From: Nemorincola caseinilytica
GTDB taxonomy: Bacteria > Bacteroidota > Bacteroidia > Chitinophagales > Chitinophagaceae
Assembly: GCF_039540515.1 (NCBI RefSeq)
Contig: NZ_BAABFA010000001.1
Coordinates: 1-64,000, forward strand
Direction: 5' to 3'
Length of the DNA stretch: 64,000 nucleotides
Shown: in pieces, positions 43,112 to 52,207 of the stretch
How positions within the stretch are numbered: the first letter of the stretch is position 1
How the letters are laid out: each line of letters begins with the position of its first letter
The notes under the pieces: model-generated
What the model was told of the DNA's origin: nothing
The model's database searches: none
The model's input: the letters and a program-made list of their open reading frames with translations, nothing else
Position numbers and translations under genes: made by a program

Positions 43112-43706
43112 TGAACAGGTAGACCTGATACAACTGCGCATAGAGGCAGAGGTATGGGACAGGGACCTGCGCAACGGCCTGCTGGACCACTACTGCTGCT
43201 ATATAGAAGAGCAGATAGATAGCGGCGCCGACTTTGAGGCCGCATACAATACCGCATTCAGGGCCATAACGCCCAACGGGATGCAGGAGATACAAGAAGA
43301 ACTTTTTTTTCTGATAAACTTTAAAAAACAAACGAACATGAAACGGATGATCTATGGCCTGGGATTCACGGCCGCGTTTATGATCTCTACGGGCATTATG
43401 TTCCGTAGTATGCACTGGCCGGGAGCGGCAGTGATACTGGTATGGGGTTTTGCCACACTGCTGCTGACGGTATGCCTGATGATGGCGACATCGCTAAAGC
43501 AGATGGCAAAACAAAGCAGAACGTACAACCTGAGGATATTCTCGGGGCTGATAGCGGGCGTGCTTATCGCATCGGGCAATCTCTTCAAGCTGCATTCATT
43601 CCCCACTGCCAATATGCAGATGGTGGCAGGGATGTTCATCCTGAACTTTGCCTTCCTGCCCATGCTTTTCTTCCAGCTCTATAAAAGGGCTATAGGGCAG
43701 CAATGA
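43095..43706 (+). CDS. Membrane protein with GldL-like helix hairpins
   Basis: 203 residues. The N-terminal about 80 form a soluble helical part (LTDEQVDLIQLRIEAE, DHYCCYIEEQ), typical of PadR-linked proteins. The rest has four membrane helices as two hairpins, each with a Phe-Lys/Arg...His-[WS]-Pro turn: FRSMHWPGAAV and FKLHSFPTANM. This turn resembles the N-terminal hairpin of the gliding protein GldL. Coupled to padR by a 17-base overlap. Confidence 0.7.
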   Translation: MAQLTDEQVDLIQLRIEAEVWDRDLRNGLLDHYCCYIEEQIDSGADFEAAYNTAFRAITPNGMQEIQEELFFLINFKKQTNMKRMIYGLGFTAAFMISTGIMFRSMHWPGAAVILVWGFATLLLTVCLMMATSLKQMAKQSRTYNLRIFSGLIAGVLIASGNLFKLHSFPTANMQMVAGMFILNFAFLPMLFFQLYKRAIGQQ

Positions 43707-43721
43707 GCCGGTAAGCACTGA

Positions 43722-43760
43722 AAGCAAGAGGGCCATCTTTTGAAGATGGCCCTCTTGCTT
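43722..43760. terminator. Perfect bidirectional terminator
   Basis: 18-bp stem AAGCAAGAGGGCCATCTT (43722-43739) with its exact complement at 43743-43760, 3-nt loop. Serves the GldL-like gene and the convergent T9SS cargo gene. Confidence 0.85.
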
Positions 43761-43778
43761 ATTATACGGTCGGTTCCC

Positions 43779-46157
43779 TTAGCGTATGCTGAAGTGCATA
43801 GACCTTGTACCCGATACCGAATGGACACTTAGTATATACACGCCTGCAGGCATATTGCTCAGGTCTATCGTTTCTTCCATCATGTGCCCTGTTGTCTTTA
43901 CCTCCCTGCTGTACACCATCTGGCCTATCAGGTTGGTCACCTTTATAGTAGCGGCATTATCGGTCATTGAGCCCTGCAGAGAGAACACGCCATTATTAGG
44001 ATTGGGTATGATAGCCATATTGGTATTGCCATCTATATTGGCCACACCTGCGCCGGTGGTGTTTATCACTATCGATTTCAGTGTAAAGTTAGCGCATGGG
44101 TCGGTGTTGGTCACTTTGCAGGTCACTATGTCGCCATTTACAAAGCTATTGCTGTTGTAGGTATTGTTGGTAGCGCCCGGTATCTGCGTACCGTTCACAT
44201 GCCATTGGTAGGTCACGGCGCTGGTGCCGCCGGTCTTGCTGGCTACCAGGGTCACCATCGTACCGGGGTCCACCATTGTGCCCGGTGTAGCAGCTATGCT
44301 CACTACCGGCAGCGATGCCGATGGTATAGTGGTCATAGTGATATCGGTGCTCAGTGCAGTATCTATGCTGCGGCATATATAGTTGCTGGTTATCATACAG
44401 TACACAACATCGCCATTGGCAGGTGTATAGGTATATGTAGGGCCTGTGGCCACATTGATGCCGTTCTTGGTCCAGCGATAGCCGGGGGCAGTACCGCCCA
44501 GTACCGGTACTGCAGAGAATGTCACCGGCCTGCCTTCGCAAGATGGGTTGCCCGGCGCTACAGATATGTTCACACCGGGTGTGCCCAATGGGGTCACTGC
44601 CATGGTCATGGTAGTAGTGGCCGTATCCGGCACAGCACATATGCCACCGGGGTATAGGGTCACACGCACTACATCGGCATCGGTGGGCACATACGAATAT
44701 GTGGTGCCTGTACCTACCAGTGTGCCGTTCACATACCAGTTATAGGCAGGAGAGGTGCCTTCGTTCACGGGGTCGGCAGTGAAGGTGACGCCTGTGCCCG
44801 AGCAGAGCGTACCTGTAACAGACGATATTATATCTACATCGGGTGTTACAGGTGGTGCCACTGTCACTACAGCGCTGCCGGCCATATTGCGGGTACATGT
44901 GGTAGCAGGGTTGGTGGCTGTGGCAGTATATGTGCCGCCTGTAGTGAAGGTGCCGAACGATATGGGACCGCCCGGGGAACTGGATACGCTGCCTACCAGT
45001 GTAGCACCATTGTACAGGTTGTGATCCATACCTGCGGTGGAATTGTCAAGGCCTATAGATACTCCCGATCCGCTGGCGCAGAAGCTGCCGCCACCGGTCA
45101 CATTGAACACTGCCGGCAGTGGGTTCACGGTCACGGTAGATATAGCCCTGCAAGACGGCTGGAACATGTATGTGATATTGGCGGTACCCGCTGTCAGTGC
45201 ATTCACGGTTCCGCTGGTAACGGTGGCTACTGCAGTGTTAGATGAAGACCATGTGCCGCCTGCAGGTGTACTTGTAAGTACTGTGGTACTGCCCGCGCAT
45301 GCGCTGAGGGTGCCTGACAGTGCAGTAGGTATGGGGTTCACTGTTACAGTGGCCGTTACGGTACATGTGCCGCCTATATGTGTAATGGTGGCAGTGCCTG
45401 CAGTGGTGCCGCCGTTTACAGTGGCCGATGTCACCGTGCTGCCGCCTATGGCCGCTATACTGGTATTGCTGCTGCTCCATGTGCCGCCCGCTACGTTATT
45501 GGTAGTGTTCAGGGTCACGCTGCCCGATGTGCACATTACCATAGTACCGGTAATGGCAGGGCAGTAGTACATGGCCACGCTGTCTATGGCAGGTATGCCT
45601 ATGGGTGCAGTACCATTGTTCACATAGGTGTACGCCAGGCGTATGGTAGTACCTGCATAAGCAGTAAGGTCTATAGGCCCTACCTGTACATAGCCGGGAT
45701 AGGCGGTAGATGTATTGTTGTATATACGCGTATACAATGGGCTTACAGTAGATCCTGCTACCGGTGCCGGTGCCGCATTGGGTGATACCGACACTATCAG
45801 CGAGTCTCCCATAGGGTCTACCACAGGCTGCCTGTAGCGGAATGAGAGCATCACATTGGTAGCGCCTGCGGGTATCACCAGGCCACCTCCTATACGGTAA
45901 AAGTGATTGATGGAGGCATTGTTGGTGCCTGTATACATGGTGGTGGTACCTATATAGGCGCCGCGCATACCGATATTGACACTGCCATTGCCTACTACCC
46001 ATGGGTTGAAGCCTCCGTTCGCCTCTTGCCAATTGCTGGCCGCGAACGTAGGACCATTCTCAAAGCCACCGCTGTTGGTAGGTGTCATCAATGCTACTTG
46101 TGCGTGCCCGCAAAATGCGGCCATGCAGCTAAGAAGAGTAAAGTATAGCTTTTTCAT
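43779..46157 (-). CDS. T9SS-exported Ig-like repeat protein
   Basis: 792 residues. Signal peptide (about 1-19, CGHAQ), an N-terminal MAM/lectin-like region up to about 200 (NHFYRIGGGLVIPAGATNVMLSFRY), then Ser/Thr/Val-rich Ig-like and PKD-like repeats with recurring CxGxxxVTF and NPxPxxxTG phrases. The C-terminal 80 residues are a type A sorting domain (NPNNGVFSLQG ... NLIGQMVYSREV ... LSNMPAGVYILSVHS). So it is carried across the outer membrane by T9SS and probably fixed to the surface; adhesion is a reasonable guess. Confidence 0.88.
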   Translation of the reverse strand: MKKLYFTLLSCMAAFCGHAQVALMTPTNSGGFENGPTFAASNWQEANGGFNPWVVGNGSVNIGMRGAYIGTTTMYTGTNNASINHFYRIGGGLVIPAGATNVMLSFRYRQPVVDPMGDSLIVSVSPNAAPAPVAGSTVSPLYTRIYNNTSTAYPGYVQVGPIDLTAYAGTTIRLAYTYVNNGTAPIGIPAIDSVAMYYCPAITGTMVMCTSGSVTLNTTNNVAGGTWSSSNTSIAAIGGSTVTSATVNGGTTAGTATITHIGGTCTVTATVTVNPIPTALSGTLSACAGSTTVLTSTPAGGTWSSSNTAVATVTSGTVNALTAGTANITYMFQPSCRAISTVTVNPLPAVFNVTGGGSFCASGSGVSIGLDNSTAGMDHNLYNGATLVGSVSSSPGGPISFGTFTTGGTYTATATNPATTCTRNMAGSAVVTVAPPVTPDVDIISSVTGTLCSGTGVTFTADPVNEGTSPAYNWYVNGTLVGTGTTYSYVPTDADVVRVTLYPGGICAVPDTATTTMTMAVTPLGTPGVNISVAPGNPSCEGRPVTFSAVPVLGGTAPGYRWTKNGINVATGPTYTYTPANGDVVYCMITSNYICRSIDTALSTDITMTTIPSASLPVVSIAATPGTMVDPGTMVTLVASKTGGTSAVTYQWHVNGTQIPGATNNTYNSNSFVNGDIVTCKVTNTDPCANFTLKSIVINTTGAGVANIDGNTNMAIIPNPNNGVFSLQGSMTDNAATIKVTNLIGQMVYSREVKTTGHMMEETIDLSNMPAGVYILSVHSVSGTRSMHFSIR

Positions 46158-46363
46158 CCTGCTTGTATTGACTATGTGTAATGGATAAGTAGTTAAATAG
46201 TTGCGTTAAAATAATAGAGATGTAGCCCGGTCACGGGAGCGGCTATAAAAATAACAATATTTTATCGACATTTTATTACCTATTTTCCCGGCGGCTGCAA
46301 TTTGTTTGTCATGTTCACTCATATGCATACTATAACACATCATTCTCCGTTTAAAAATATATT

Positions 46364-47008
46364 ATGCATATATCCCTTTACCTTTTGCGATACTTGACCA
46401 TAATATTGCTTTGTATGCCTTTTGTTGCATGCCACAAGAGCGATGGCAATAATATAGAACGCGCACGCTACCATACGCTTGTAATGCTGGATGCAGCGCA
46501 TGGTGGCGCAGATACAGGCACCACGAATGCCGACGGCAAGCAGGAAAAAGCCATGGTACTTGCCCTTTGTAAAGAAATGGCCGCTATGGCGCCGTTATAC
46601 AATATAGAAGTACTGCAGACCCGGAATGATGATACGGATCCGCCTTTGGGAACGAGGATAGGTGTGACCATTGCAGCAACTCCCGATGTTTTCTTATCCC
46701 TTCACATAAACAAAGCGCCCGCCGGTACGCCCGCCAGGATATATGAGATATTCTTAGCGCCCGATGAGCCCTTCTTCGCCGAAAACAGCATACTCACAAC
46801 TGCCATTCTTTCCCGCCTTGCAGTGGCCGGAAAGGATACCGTTCGCACCTACAAGAACGCCCTGATACTACGGGGGCATACCCAGCCGGCTCTTGCTGTA
46901 GAGTGTGGCGATATAGGTAAGCCCGATGATGTGGCCACTATGGAAGACCGCGAGCAACTGTGCCGCTACCTGCTGGAAAGCATAGTGACCTACAGCAATG
47001 CACGGTAG
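46364..47008 (+). CDS. N-acetylmuramoyl-L-alanine amidase, lipoprotein
   Basis: 214 residues with lipobox (FVAC, Cys 23). Amidase_3 zinc fold: H46 in VMLDAAHGGADTG, E61, H114 in LSLHINKAP, and the catalytic Glu in ALAVECGDIG. Splits the amide bond between muramic acid and the stem peptide. No SH3 or SPOR domain. Upstream of the 2H phosphoesterase gene with its own promoter between, so probably separate. Confidence 0.87.
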   Translation: MHISLYLLRYLTIILLCMPFVACHKSDGNNIERARYHTLVMLDAAHGGADTGTTNADGKQEKAMVLALCKEMAAMAPLYNIEVLQTRNDDTDPPLGTRIGVTIAATPDVFLSLHINKAPAGTPARIYEIFLAPDEPFFAENSILTTAILSRLAVAGKDTVRTYKNALILRGHTQPALAVECGDIGKPDDVATMEDREQLCRYLLESIVTYSNAR

Positions 47009-47023
47009 GGTGCGGAGAACGGC

Positions 47024-47031
47024 TATTTTTG
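47024..47031 (+). promoter_or_regulatory. -7 box of the 2H-phosphoesterase gene
   Basis: TATTTTTG, 14 bases before the ATG at 47046. Confidence 0.5.
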
Positions 47032-47045
47032 CCTATATTTAAGGT

Positions 47046-47609
47046 ATGCAGCTATACATGTTCGCCATAATGCCGCTTGCCGGTCTGGAGCAGCGTATAA
47101 GTGAGGAAAGGAAGGCATTTGCCGAGCGGTACAATTGTGTGAAGGCCCTGAAGCCGCCCGTACACATCACCCTATACGAGCCTTTCAAAGAAGATCCTGC
47201 CATTGAGCAGAAATTACAGGGGCTTGCCCCATGGGTGGCACAGCAGGCGCCTGTATCCATAGAGCTGAACGACTTCAATTACTTCAACAACCGCAAAAGC
47301 CCGGTGGTATACATAGATGTGGTAAAGAACGAGCGCCTGAGGGAGCTGAGGAAGGGCTTTGTACAGCAGTTACGAAAATATATACCTGTAGCGCCGCAGG
47401 AGCAAGAGTACAGGCCGCACTTTACCATAGGCTACAGAGATGTACCGCCGGGGCTGATGCCGCAGATAATAGCCGATCACAGTATGCGCCGCTTCAAGGG
47501 CTCTTTTGTGGCAGACAAGATATACCTGTGGCGGCACGATGGCGCCAACTGGCAGATACTGCACGAGTTTCCCATGCTGGGCATCAATGCAGCCCCCACA
47601 TTGTTCTGA
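47046..47609 (+). CDS. 2H phosphoesterase (LigT / 2'-5' RNA ligase-like)
   Basis: 187 residues with both HxT/S motifs of the fold: H40-I-T in PPVHITLYEPF and H125-F-T in RPHFTIGYRD, symmetrically spaced. Family members hydrolyse cyclic phosphates on RNA ends or nucleotides. No other domain. Confidence 0.87.
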   Translation: MQLYMFAIMPLAGLEQRISEERKAFAERYNCVKALKPPVHITLYEPFKEDPAIEQKLQGLAPWVAQQAPVSIELNDFNYFNNRKSPVVYIDVVKNERLRELRKGFVQQLRKYIPVAPQEQEYRPHFTIGYRDVPPGLMPQIIADHSMRRFKGSFVADKIYLWRHDGANWQILHEFPMLGINAAPTLF

Positions 47610-47621
47610 TACGCCTGCACT

Positions 47622-47667
47622 AAAAAAGAGAAAGGACACCTATGACCGGTGTCCTTTCTCTTTTTTT
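47622..47667. terminator. Long bidirectional terminator
   Basis: AAAAAAGAGAAAGGACACC (47622-47640) and its exact complement (47648-47666) around TATGACC; A- and T-runs form both ends. Lies between two convergent genes. Confidence 0.9.
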
Positions 47668-47681
47668 CTGTGAGGAATAGG

Positions 47682-48356
47682 CTATGCCTCCTCCATTTCT
47701 TCTTCTTCTTCGGCGCCCTCATCCTCTGTTTCCTGGTCGGCCAGTGGGTTCACATCGCTTTCTGCTATCATGGTCAGGTGGCGGTCTGTGTCCTCTTCCT
47801 CGTTCAGGGTCTTTTCCAGCAGGCGGGCGGCCTCGTTATGTCCCAGTGTCAGGGCCACCTGCACCAGGCTGCCATAGCTGGCTATCTCATAATGTTCTAC
47901 CTTCTGGGCAGCTATTATCAGTGCTGCATCGCGTGTCATAGAGCCTTCTTCTGTCTCTTTTATCATCTCTTCGGCCTCGTTCACCAGTCCTTCCATGGCT
48001 GCGCATTTTTTGCCCTGGACAGGTGCGCCCAGCAGGCCGAATACGCGCTCCAGGCGGCTTGCATGTTTCTTTGTCACATACAGGTGGTCGTCAAAGGCAT
48101 CCTGCAATTGCTCTGTAGTGGCCGCTTTGCTCATTTTTTCCAGGGCTTTCACCAGGTGTTGCTCGGCCCAGTACATGTCCTTCAGCATGTCCATGAACAG
48201 TTTTTCAAAAGGGGTCTCTTCTTTTTCCTCCTTCTGCTGCTGTTCTTTCTTACTGCTTTTTGTAGCAGATGCCGGATTGGCTTTTTTGCCAGAGCCACCT
48301 GCATTTGCTGTGGTCTTGCCGGCTGCTCCGTTCTTTTGGCTGGTCGCTGTTCTCAT
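47682..48356 (-). CDS. DUF892 ferritin-like protein (YciE/YciF family)
   Basis: 224 residues. A Ser/Lys/Ala-rich N-tail (1-60) precedes the four-helix ferritin-like domain (about 62-205): FEKLFMDMLKDMYWAEQHLVKALEKM, DDHLYVTKKHASRLERVFGLL, RDAALIIAAQKVEHYEIASYGSL and ALTLGHNEAARLLEKTLNEEEDTDRHL, with Glu/His pairs as possible di-metal ligands. An acidic tail closes it. DUF892 proteins are stress- or stationary-phase-linked in other bacteria. The low-complexity gene lies upstream on the same strand. Confidence 0.9.
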   Translation of the reverse strand: MRTATSQKNGAAGKTTANAGGSGKKANPASATKSSKKEQQQKEEKEETPFEKLFMDMLKDMYWAEQHLVKALEKMSKAATTEQLQDAFDDHLYVTKKHASRLERVFGLLGAPVQGKKCAAMEGLVNEAEEMIKETEEGSMTRDAALIIAAQKVEHYEIASYGSLVQVALTLGHNEAARLLEKTLNEEEDTDRHLTMIAESDVNPLADQETEDEGAEEEEEMEEA

Positions 48357-48402
48357 AAGAATGTGGTCTTTAGTGTTGTTCGTGCTTTAGGTTTTTGAAG
48401 TT

Positions 48403-48432
48403 AGGCTTCCGGTAAAATGTTACCGGAAGCCT
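48403..48432 (-). terminator. Terminator of the low-complexity gene
   Basis: AGGCTTCCGGTA (48403-48414) with TACCGGAAGCCT (48421-48432), a 12-bp perfect stem and 6-nt loop between the low-complexity gene and the DUF892 gene. Confidence 0.75.
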
Positions 48433-48458
48433 TTGATAGTATGCAGATGAATAAAAGA

Positions 48459-49361
48459 TCACATTATATTGTTATCGCGCTCATCGTTGCGGGTACGCGA
48501 AGACCTGTTGCCACTGTCAGACCACTGCTGCTGGTCGCGGCCTGCGCTGCCGAACCCCCTGCGCTGTGATCCGGAGTTGCGCGAGCTGCCGTACGAAGAC
48601 GAGTTGCGGTCGCTGCCATAGCTGCTGCGGCCATAGCGGTCGCCGCCGTTCTGGTCGTTGTAAGAGTTGTAGTTGTTGCGGCCGCCCTGGCCATATTCGC
48701 CCTGTCCGCTGCGGCTACCATAGTTGCTGCCATAGCTACCGTTGTCGCTACCATAGTTGCGGTTGCGGCCCTCATTGCCCCAGCCACCCTGTGAGCCACT
48801 GTTGCGCTGTGAACCGTAATTGCCTTGCGAGCCCTGCGAACCATAGTTGCGCTGTGAGCCGTAGTTACCTTGCGAACCATAGTTGCCACGGTTGCCATAG
48901 CGCTGGTCCTGGTCGTTGTTGTAGCCACGGTTGCCACCGTTGCGCGAGTATTCGTTCAATCCCTGGCGGCCATATTCCGAAGAAGAGTTGCCACGGCCAT
49001 CGTTGTAAGACGAGCGTCCGCTGCCGAAGGGAGAATAACCGCCCCTTTCTGTGCTACGGTTCACATCTTCGTTGTAGCCCCTGTTGTTGCTGCCATTGCG
49101 ACCATTGCCATAGTTCTCGTTGCGGCCGTTGGTGCCGTAGTAATTAGCGCTATTGCTCTCGTATTCGCTGCCGTAGTTCTCGTAGTCATCATCATCGAAC
49201 GCGGCCGAGCCGGTGTACTGGTCATCATCATCGCTATCGTTGTAGCTGCTGCCATACCTGCTGCTATTGTCGTTATAGCCGCCCCTTGTTTCCCTGTCCG
49301 TTGTGTTGTAGTTGTTCCTGTTGTTCTGATCGAAGTTGCGATCGTTCCTTCTTTGTGTCAT
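48459..49361 (-). CDS. FUS-like low-complexity protein (Asn/Gly/Tyr/Ser/Arg)
   Basis: 300 residues almost wholly made of N, G, S, Y, R, D and Q with hardly any aliphatic residues, so intrinsically disordered. The first third is Asp-rich (YNDSDDDDQY); the centre repeats GNYGSQ and RNYGSQ (about 155-200); the end has RxSSYGS and GFGSAGRDQQQWSD units. Tyr at regular spacing with Gly/Ser/Gln neighbours and Arg interspersed is the pattern of phase-separating FUS-like domains. No signal peptide, so cytosolic. It stands just upstream of a stress-type DUF892 gene. Codon use matches the neighbours. Confidence 0.8.
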   Translation of the reverse strand: MTQRRNDRNFDQNNRNNYNTTDRETRGGYNDNSSRYGSSYNDSDDDDQYTGSAAFDDDDYENYGSEYESNSANYYGTNGRNENYGNGRNGSNNRGYNEDVNRSTERGGYSPFGSGRSSYNDGRGNSSSEYGRQGLNEYSRNGGNRGYNNDQDQRYGNRGNYGSQGNYGSQRNYGSQGSQGNYGSQRNSGSQGGWGNEGRNRNYGSDNGSYGSNYGSRSGQGEYGQGGRNNYNSYNDQNGGDRYGRSSYGSDRNSSSYGSSRNSGSQRRGFGSAGRDQQQWSDSGNRSSRTRNDERDNNIM

Positions 49362-49421
49362 AGTTCTGGTTTTTAATAGTGAATGAATGTTCAGATGGTT
49401 TATTTTTAAAAAGAACTTCTC

Positions 49422-49631
49422 TTATTTCTTGCCATTGGTACGCATGGTGTCGTGCGGCCATTTCGGCGGCTGGTTCTGAGGCCAGCCTGCAGTATCTCTG
49501 CCTATTATGGGCGATCGGCTTTGCGACCGCGCCTTTTTCGGCACGCGTTTGCTCTTCCGGCTGGTATCGGTCTGTGCATGGGTATGCGTAGCAAATAATA
49601 GCACGCATACCGATAGTATGATATATCTCAT
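49422..49631 (-). CDS. Small secreted basic peptide
   Basis: 69 residues: signal peptide (about 1-19, HTHAQ), then a 50-residue Ser/Lys/Arg/Pro-rich tail (SRKSKRVPKKARSQSRSP, GWPQNQPPKWP). No family. A gene from its length, signal peptide and codon use, but not certain. Confidence 0.55.
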   Translation of the reverse strand: MRYIILSVCVLLFATHTHAQTDTSRKSKRVPKKARSQSRSPIIGRDTAGWPQNQPPKWPHDTMRTNGKK

Positions 49632-50025
49632 ATGCCCTGTGTTGTAGTAGATGTAATTCCTATCCTTCGCAGATGTATTGTCTTACCCTCAGTGGAACAC
49701 AAAATTACCACGCCCTGCAGCCCTATACATTACACTGTTCTGTGCCGGATCTATATATTTCCCACAGGTGCAAAAAGGAAATATAAAATGCCATGAAACA
49801 CAATATGGGCGCATATTTTCGCCCATTGGCAGGGTGCTGTCCCCATTATTTTGTTCTGTACCGTATCTCCATATGGCACACTTCCTTTACCGCAAGGGTA
49901 GGGGAAGTACAAAATACACGGCATCAACTTATTTTGACATTCCCCCATAGATGCATCTGTCTGCTTTTTTATTACATTTGCCCCGCATAATTCAAACATT
50001 TACTTACCTAAACAATAAAAGCATT
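49632..50025. other. Gene-free 394-bp region upstream of lpdA
   Basis: No credible gene. Holds a 7-bp stem ATGGGCG/CGCCCAT (49805-49826) and the lpdA promoter at its right end. Confidence 0.55.
49973..49980 (+). promoter_or_regulatory. -7 box of lpdA
   Basis: TACATTTG, 45 bases before the lpdA ATG. Confidence 0.55.
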
Positions 50026-51432
50026 ATGGCATACGACGTGATCGTAGTAGGAAGCGGACCGGGCGGCTATGTGGCAGCTATACGCGCCTCCCAGCTCGGG
50101 TACAAGACAGCGATAGTAGAAAAGGAGAACCTCGGCGGTATATGCCTCAACTGGGGCTGTATCCCTACCAAGGCGCTCCTCAAATCTGCCAGTGTGTATG
50201 AGAACTTTACGCACGCTGCCGATTATGGTATTGTCGCTACCGATTTCAAAGCCGATTTCGGTGCGGTCATCAAACGCAGCCGTGGTGTGGCCGACAAGAT
50301 GAGCAAGGGCATCCAGTTCCTGATGAGGAAGAACAAGATAGATGTTCTCGCAGGCATGGGTAAGCTCAATGGCAAGAAGGAAGTGGAAGTGACCGGCGCC
50401 GATGGCAAGACCACCGCGCACCAGGCTCGCCACATCATACTGGCCACAGGTGCGCGCAGCCGCCAGCTACCCAACCTGCCCATAGATGGCAAGAAGGTGA
50501 TAGGCTACCGCGAGGCCATGGCCCTGCCGCAGCAGCCCAAAAGCATGATAGTGGTAGGCTCCGGCGCCATAGGTGTAGAGTTCGCCTACTTCTACAACAG
50601 TATAGGTACCAAGGTGACCATCGTAGAGTTCCTGCCACGCATAGTGCCCGTAGAGGACGAGGACGTATCGAAGGAGCTGGAGAAGATATTCAAGAAGAAG
50701 GGTATCAACGTGATGACCAATGCATCGGTAGAAAAGGTAGATGGCGCTAGCGAAGGCGTGAAAGCTACCGTGAAAACAGCCAATGGCGACATGGTGCTGG
50801 AGGCCGATGTGGTACTGAGCGCCGTAGGTATCAGCGCCAATATAGAGAACATAGGTCTCGAGGCCCTGAACATAAAGACCGACAAGGGCAGGGTAACGGT
50901 AGACAAGCATTACAAGACCAATGTAGATGGTGTATACGCCATAGGCGACATAACCCCCGGCCAGGCGCTGGCGCATGTGGCATCTAAAGAAGCCATCATA
51001 TGCGTAGAGGCCTTTGCCAACAAGGAAGGTAAATACCACCATGTACCCGAGGCGCTCGATTATGGCAATGTACCGGGCTGTACCTACTGCTCGCCCGAGA
51101 TAGCCAGTGTAGGCCTTACCGAAAAGCAGGCACGCGAGGCCGGTTACGAGGTGAAGGTGGGCAAGTTCCCCTTCTCGGCATCGGGCAAGGCCACTGCAGC
51201 AGGCGCACAGGAAGGCTTCGTAAAAGTGATATTCGATGCCAAATACGGCGAATGGCTGGGTACGCACATGATAGGCTACAACGTAACAGAAATGATAGCC
51301 GAAACAGTGGTGGCCCGCAAGCTGGAGACCACATGGCAGGAAGTGCTGGACAGCATACATCCGCATCCTACCATGAGCGAAGGTATAAAGGACGCCGTAG
51401 AGGTAGCGCTTGGCGAAGCCATACACCTGTAA
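50026..51432 (+). CDS. lpdA: Dihydrolipoyl dehydrogenase (E3)
   Basis: 468 residues. FAD flavoprotein that reoxidises lipoamide in 2-oxoacid dehydrogenase or glycine cleavage complexes. FAD loop VIVVGSGPGGYVAAI; redox disulfide C40/C45 in GGICLNWGCIPTKALLK; NAD loop IVVGSGAIGVEFAYF; second FAD contact VYAIGDITPGQALAHVASKE; catalytic His-Glu in IHPHPTMSEGI. No lipoyl domain. ATG at 50026 begins MAYDVIVVG, as in the family. It stands alone here, away from the E1/E2 genes. Confidence 0.95.
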   Translation: MAYDVIVVGSGPGGYVAAIRASQLGYKTAIVEKENLGGICLNWGCIPTKALLKSASVYENFTHAADYGIVATDFKADFGAVIKRSRGVADKMSKGIQFLMRKNKIDVLAGMGKLNGKKEVEVTGADGKTTAHQARHIILATGARSRQLPNLPIDGKKVIGYREAMALPQQPKSMIVVGSGAIGVEFAYFYNSIGTKVTIVEFLPRIVPVEDEDVSKELEKIFKKKGINVMTNASVEKVDGASEGVKATVKTANGDMVLEADVVLSAVGISANIENIGLEALNIKTDKGRVTVDKHYKTNVDGVYAIGDITPGQALAHVASKEAIICVEAFANKEGKYHHVPEALDYGNVPGCTYCSPEIASVGLTEKQAREAGYEVKVGKFPFSASGKATAAGAQEGFVKVIFDAKYGEWLGTHMIGYNVTEMIAETVVARKLETTWQEVLDSIHPHPTMSEGIKDAVEVALGEAIHL

Positions 51433-51457
51433 CAGGCACACAGAACTATATAACAGA

Positions 51458-51486
51458 AAGGCCGGGCAAATGCCCGGCCTTCTTCA
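51458..51486 (+). terminator. Terminator of lpdA
   Basis: AAGGCCGGGCA-AA-TGCCCGGCCTT (51458-51481), an 11-bp perfect stem followed by CTTCATTT. Confidence 0.85.
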
Positions 51487-51546
51487 TTTATCTTCCTGCG
51501 TTCGGAGGTCTTTTATAATTCGTCATACTCAGTACCGGATAACACT

Positions 51547-51575
51547 CCCTCTTCTTTAGAGAGGGTCGGGGTGAG
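51547..51575. repeat. Intergenic palindromic element
   Basis: CCCTCT-TCTTT-AGAGAGGG then GTCGGGGTGAGG; the same design as 4854-4905 (CTC-rich hairpin followed by GTCGGGG). Confidence 0.5.
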
Positions 51576-51590
51576 GCTTAAAGGGAATGC

Positions 51591-52196
51591 CTACCTCGTA
51601 CCCGTGAATTTCTCCATAGTGGCCGATGTTGCAGAGCTTATCCCTTCCGACCTCACCACATTGCGTATCGTCATGAATATGATGCGTATATCCAGTGCAG
51701 GGCCCAGGTTATCTACATACCACACATCGTAGGCGAATTTCTGCTCCCAGCTTATGGCGTTACGCCCGTTCACCTGCGCCCAGCCGGTAATGCCGGGGCG
51801 CACCTCGTGGCGGCGTTTCTGGGTCTCGTTGTATAGTGGCAGGTACTCTACCAGCAGCGGGCGTGGCCCTATCAGGCTCATGTCGCCCTTTATCACGTTC
51901 AGCAGTTGCGGTATCTCGTCCAGCGATGTCTTGCGCACAAAGCTGCCTATAGGTGTCAGCCGTTCGGCATCAGAGAGCAGTTCGCCGTTCGCGTCCTTGC
52001 GGTCGTTCATCGTTTTGAACTTTATGACCCTGAACACCCGCCCATGCCTGCCCGGCCGTGGCTGTGTAAAGAATGGCTTGCCACCGTTGGCAATGGCCAG
52101 CAGTATTACTACTGTGAGGAACACCGGGAAAAGCACAATGAAAGCCACAAGCGCTATCAGCACATCGGCAAGTGGTTTGATGAGGTTCCTGTACAT
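51591..52196 (-). CDS. Undecaprenyl-phosphate sugar transferase (WcaJ/PglC type)
   Basis: 201 residues, the short monotopic form: one N-terminal membrane helix or re-entrant hairpin (about 8-35), then the conserved core FRVIKFKTMND, KTSLDEIPQLLNVIKGDMSLIGPRPLLVEYLP and RHEVRPGITGWAQVNGRN. Transfers a sugar-1-phosphate to undecaprenyl phosphate, the first step of a surface glycan. The remainder of such a cluster is not present. Confidence 0.92.
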   Translation of the reverse strand: MYRNLIKPLADVLIALVAFIVLFPVFLTVVILLAIANGGKPFFTQPRPGRHGRVFRVIKFKTMNDRKDANGELLSDAERLTPIGSFVRKTSLDEIPQLLNVIKGDMSLIGPRPLLVEYLPLYNETQKRRHEVRPGITGWAQVNGRNAISWEQKFAYDVWYVDNLGPALDIRIIFMTIRNVVRSEGISSATSATMEKFTGTR

Positions 52197-52207
52197 CTTT
52201 AGTGCTG

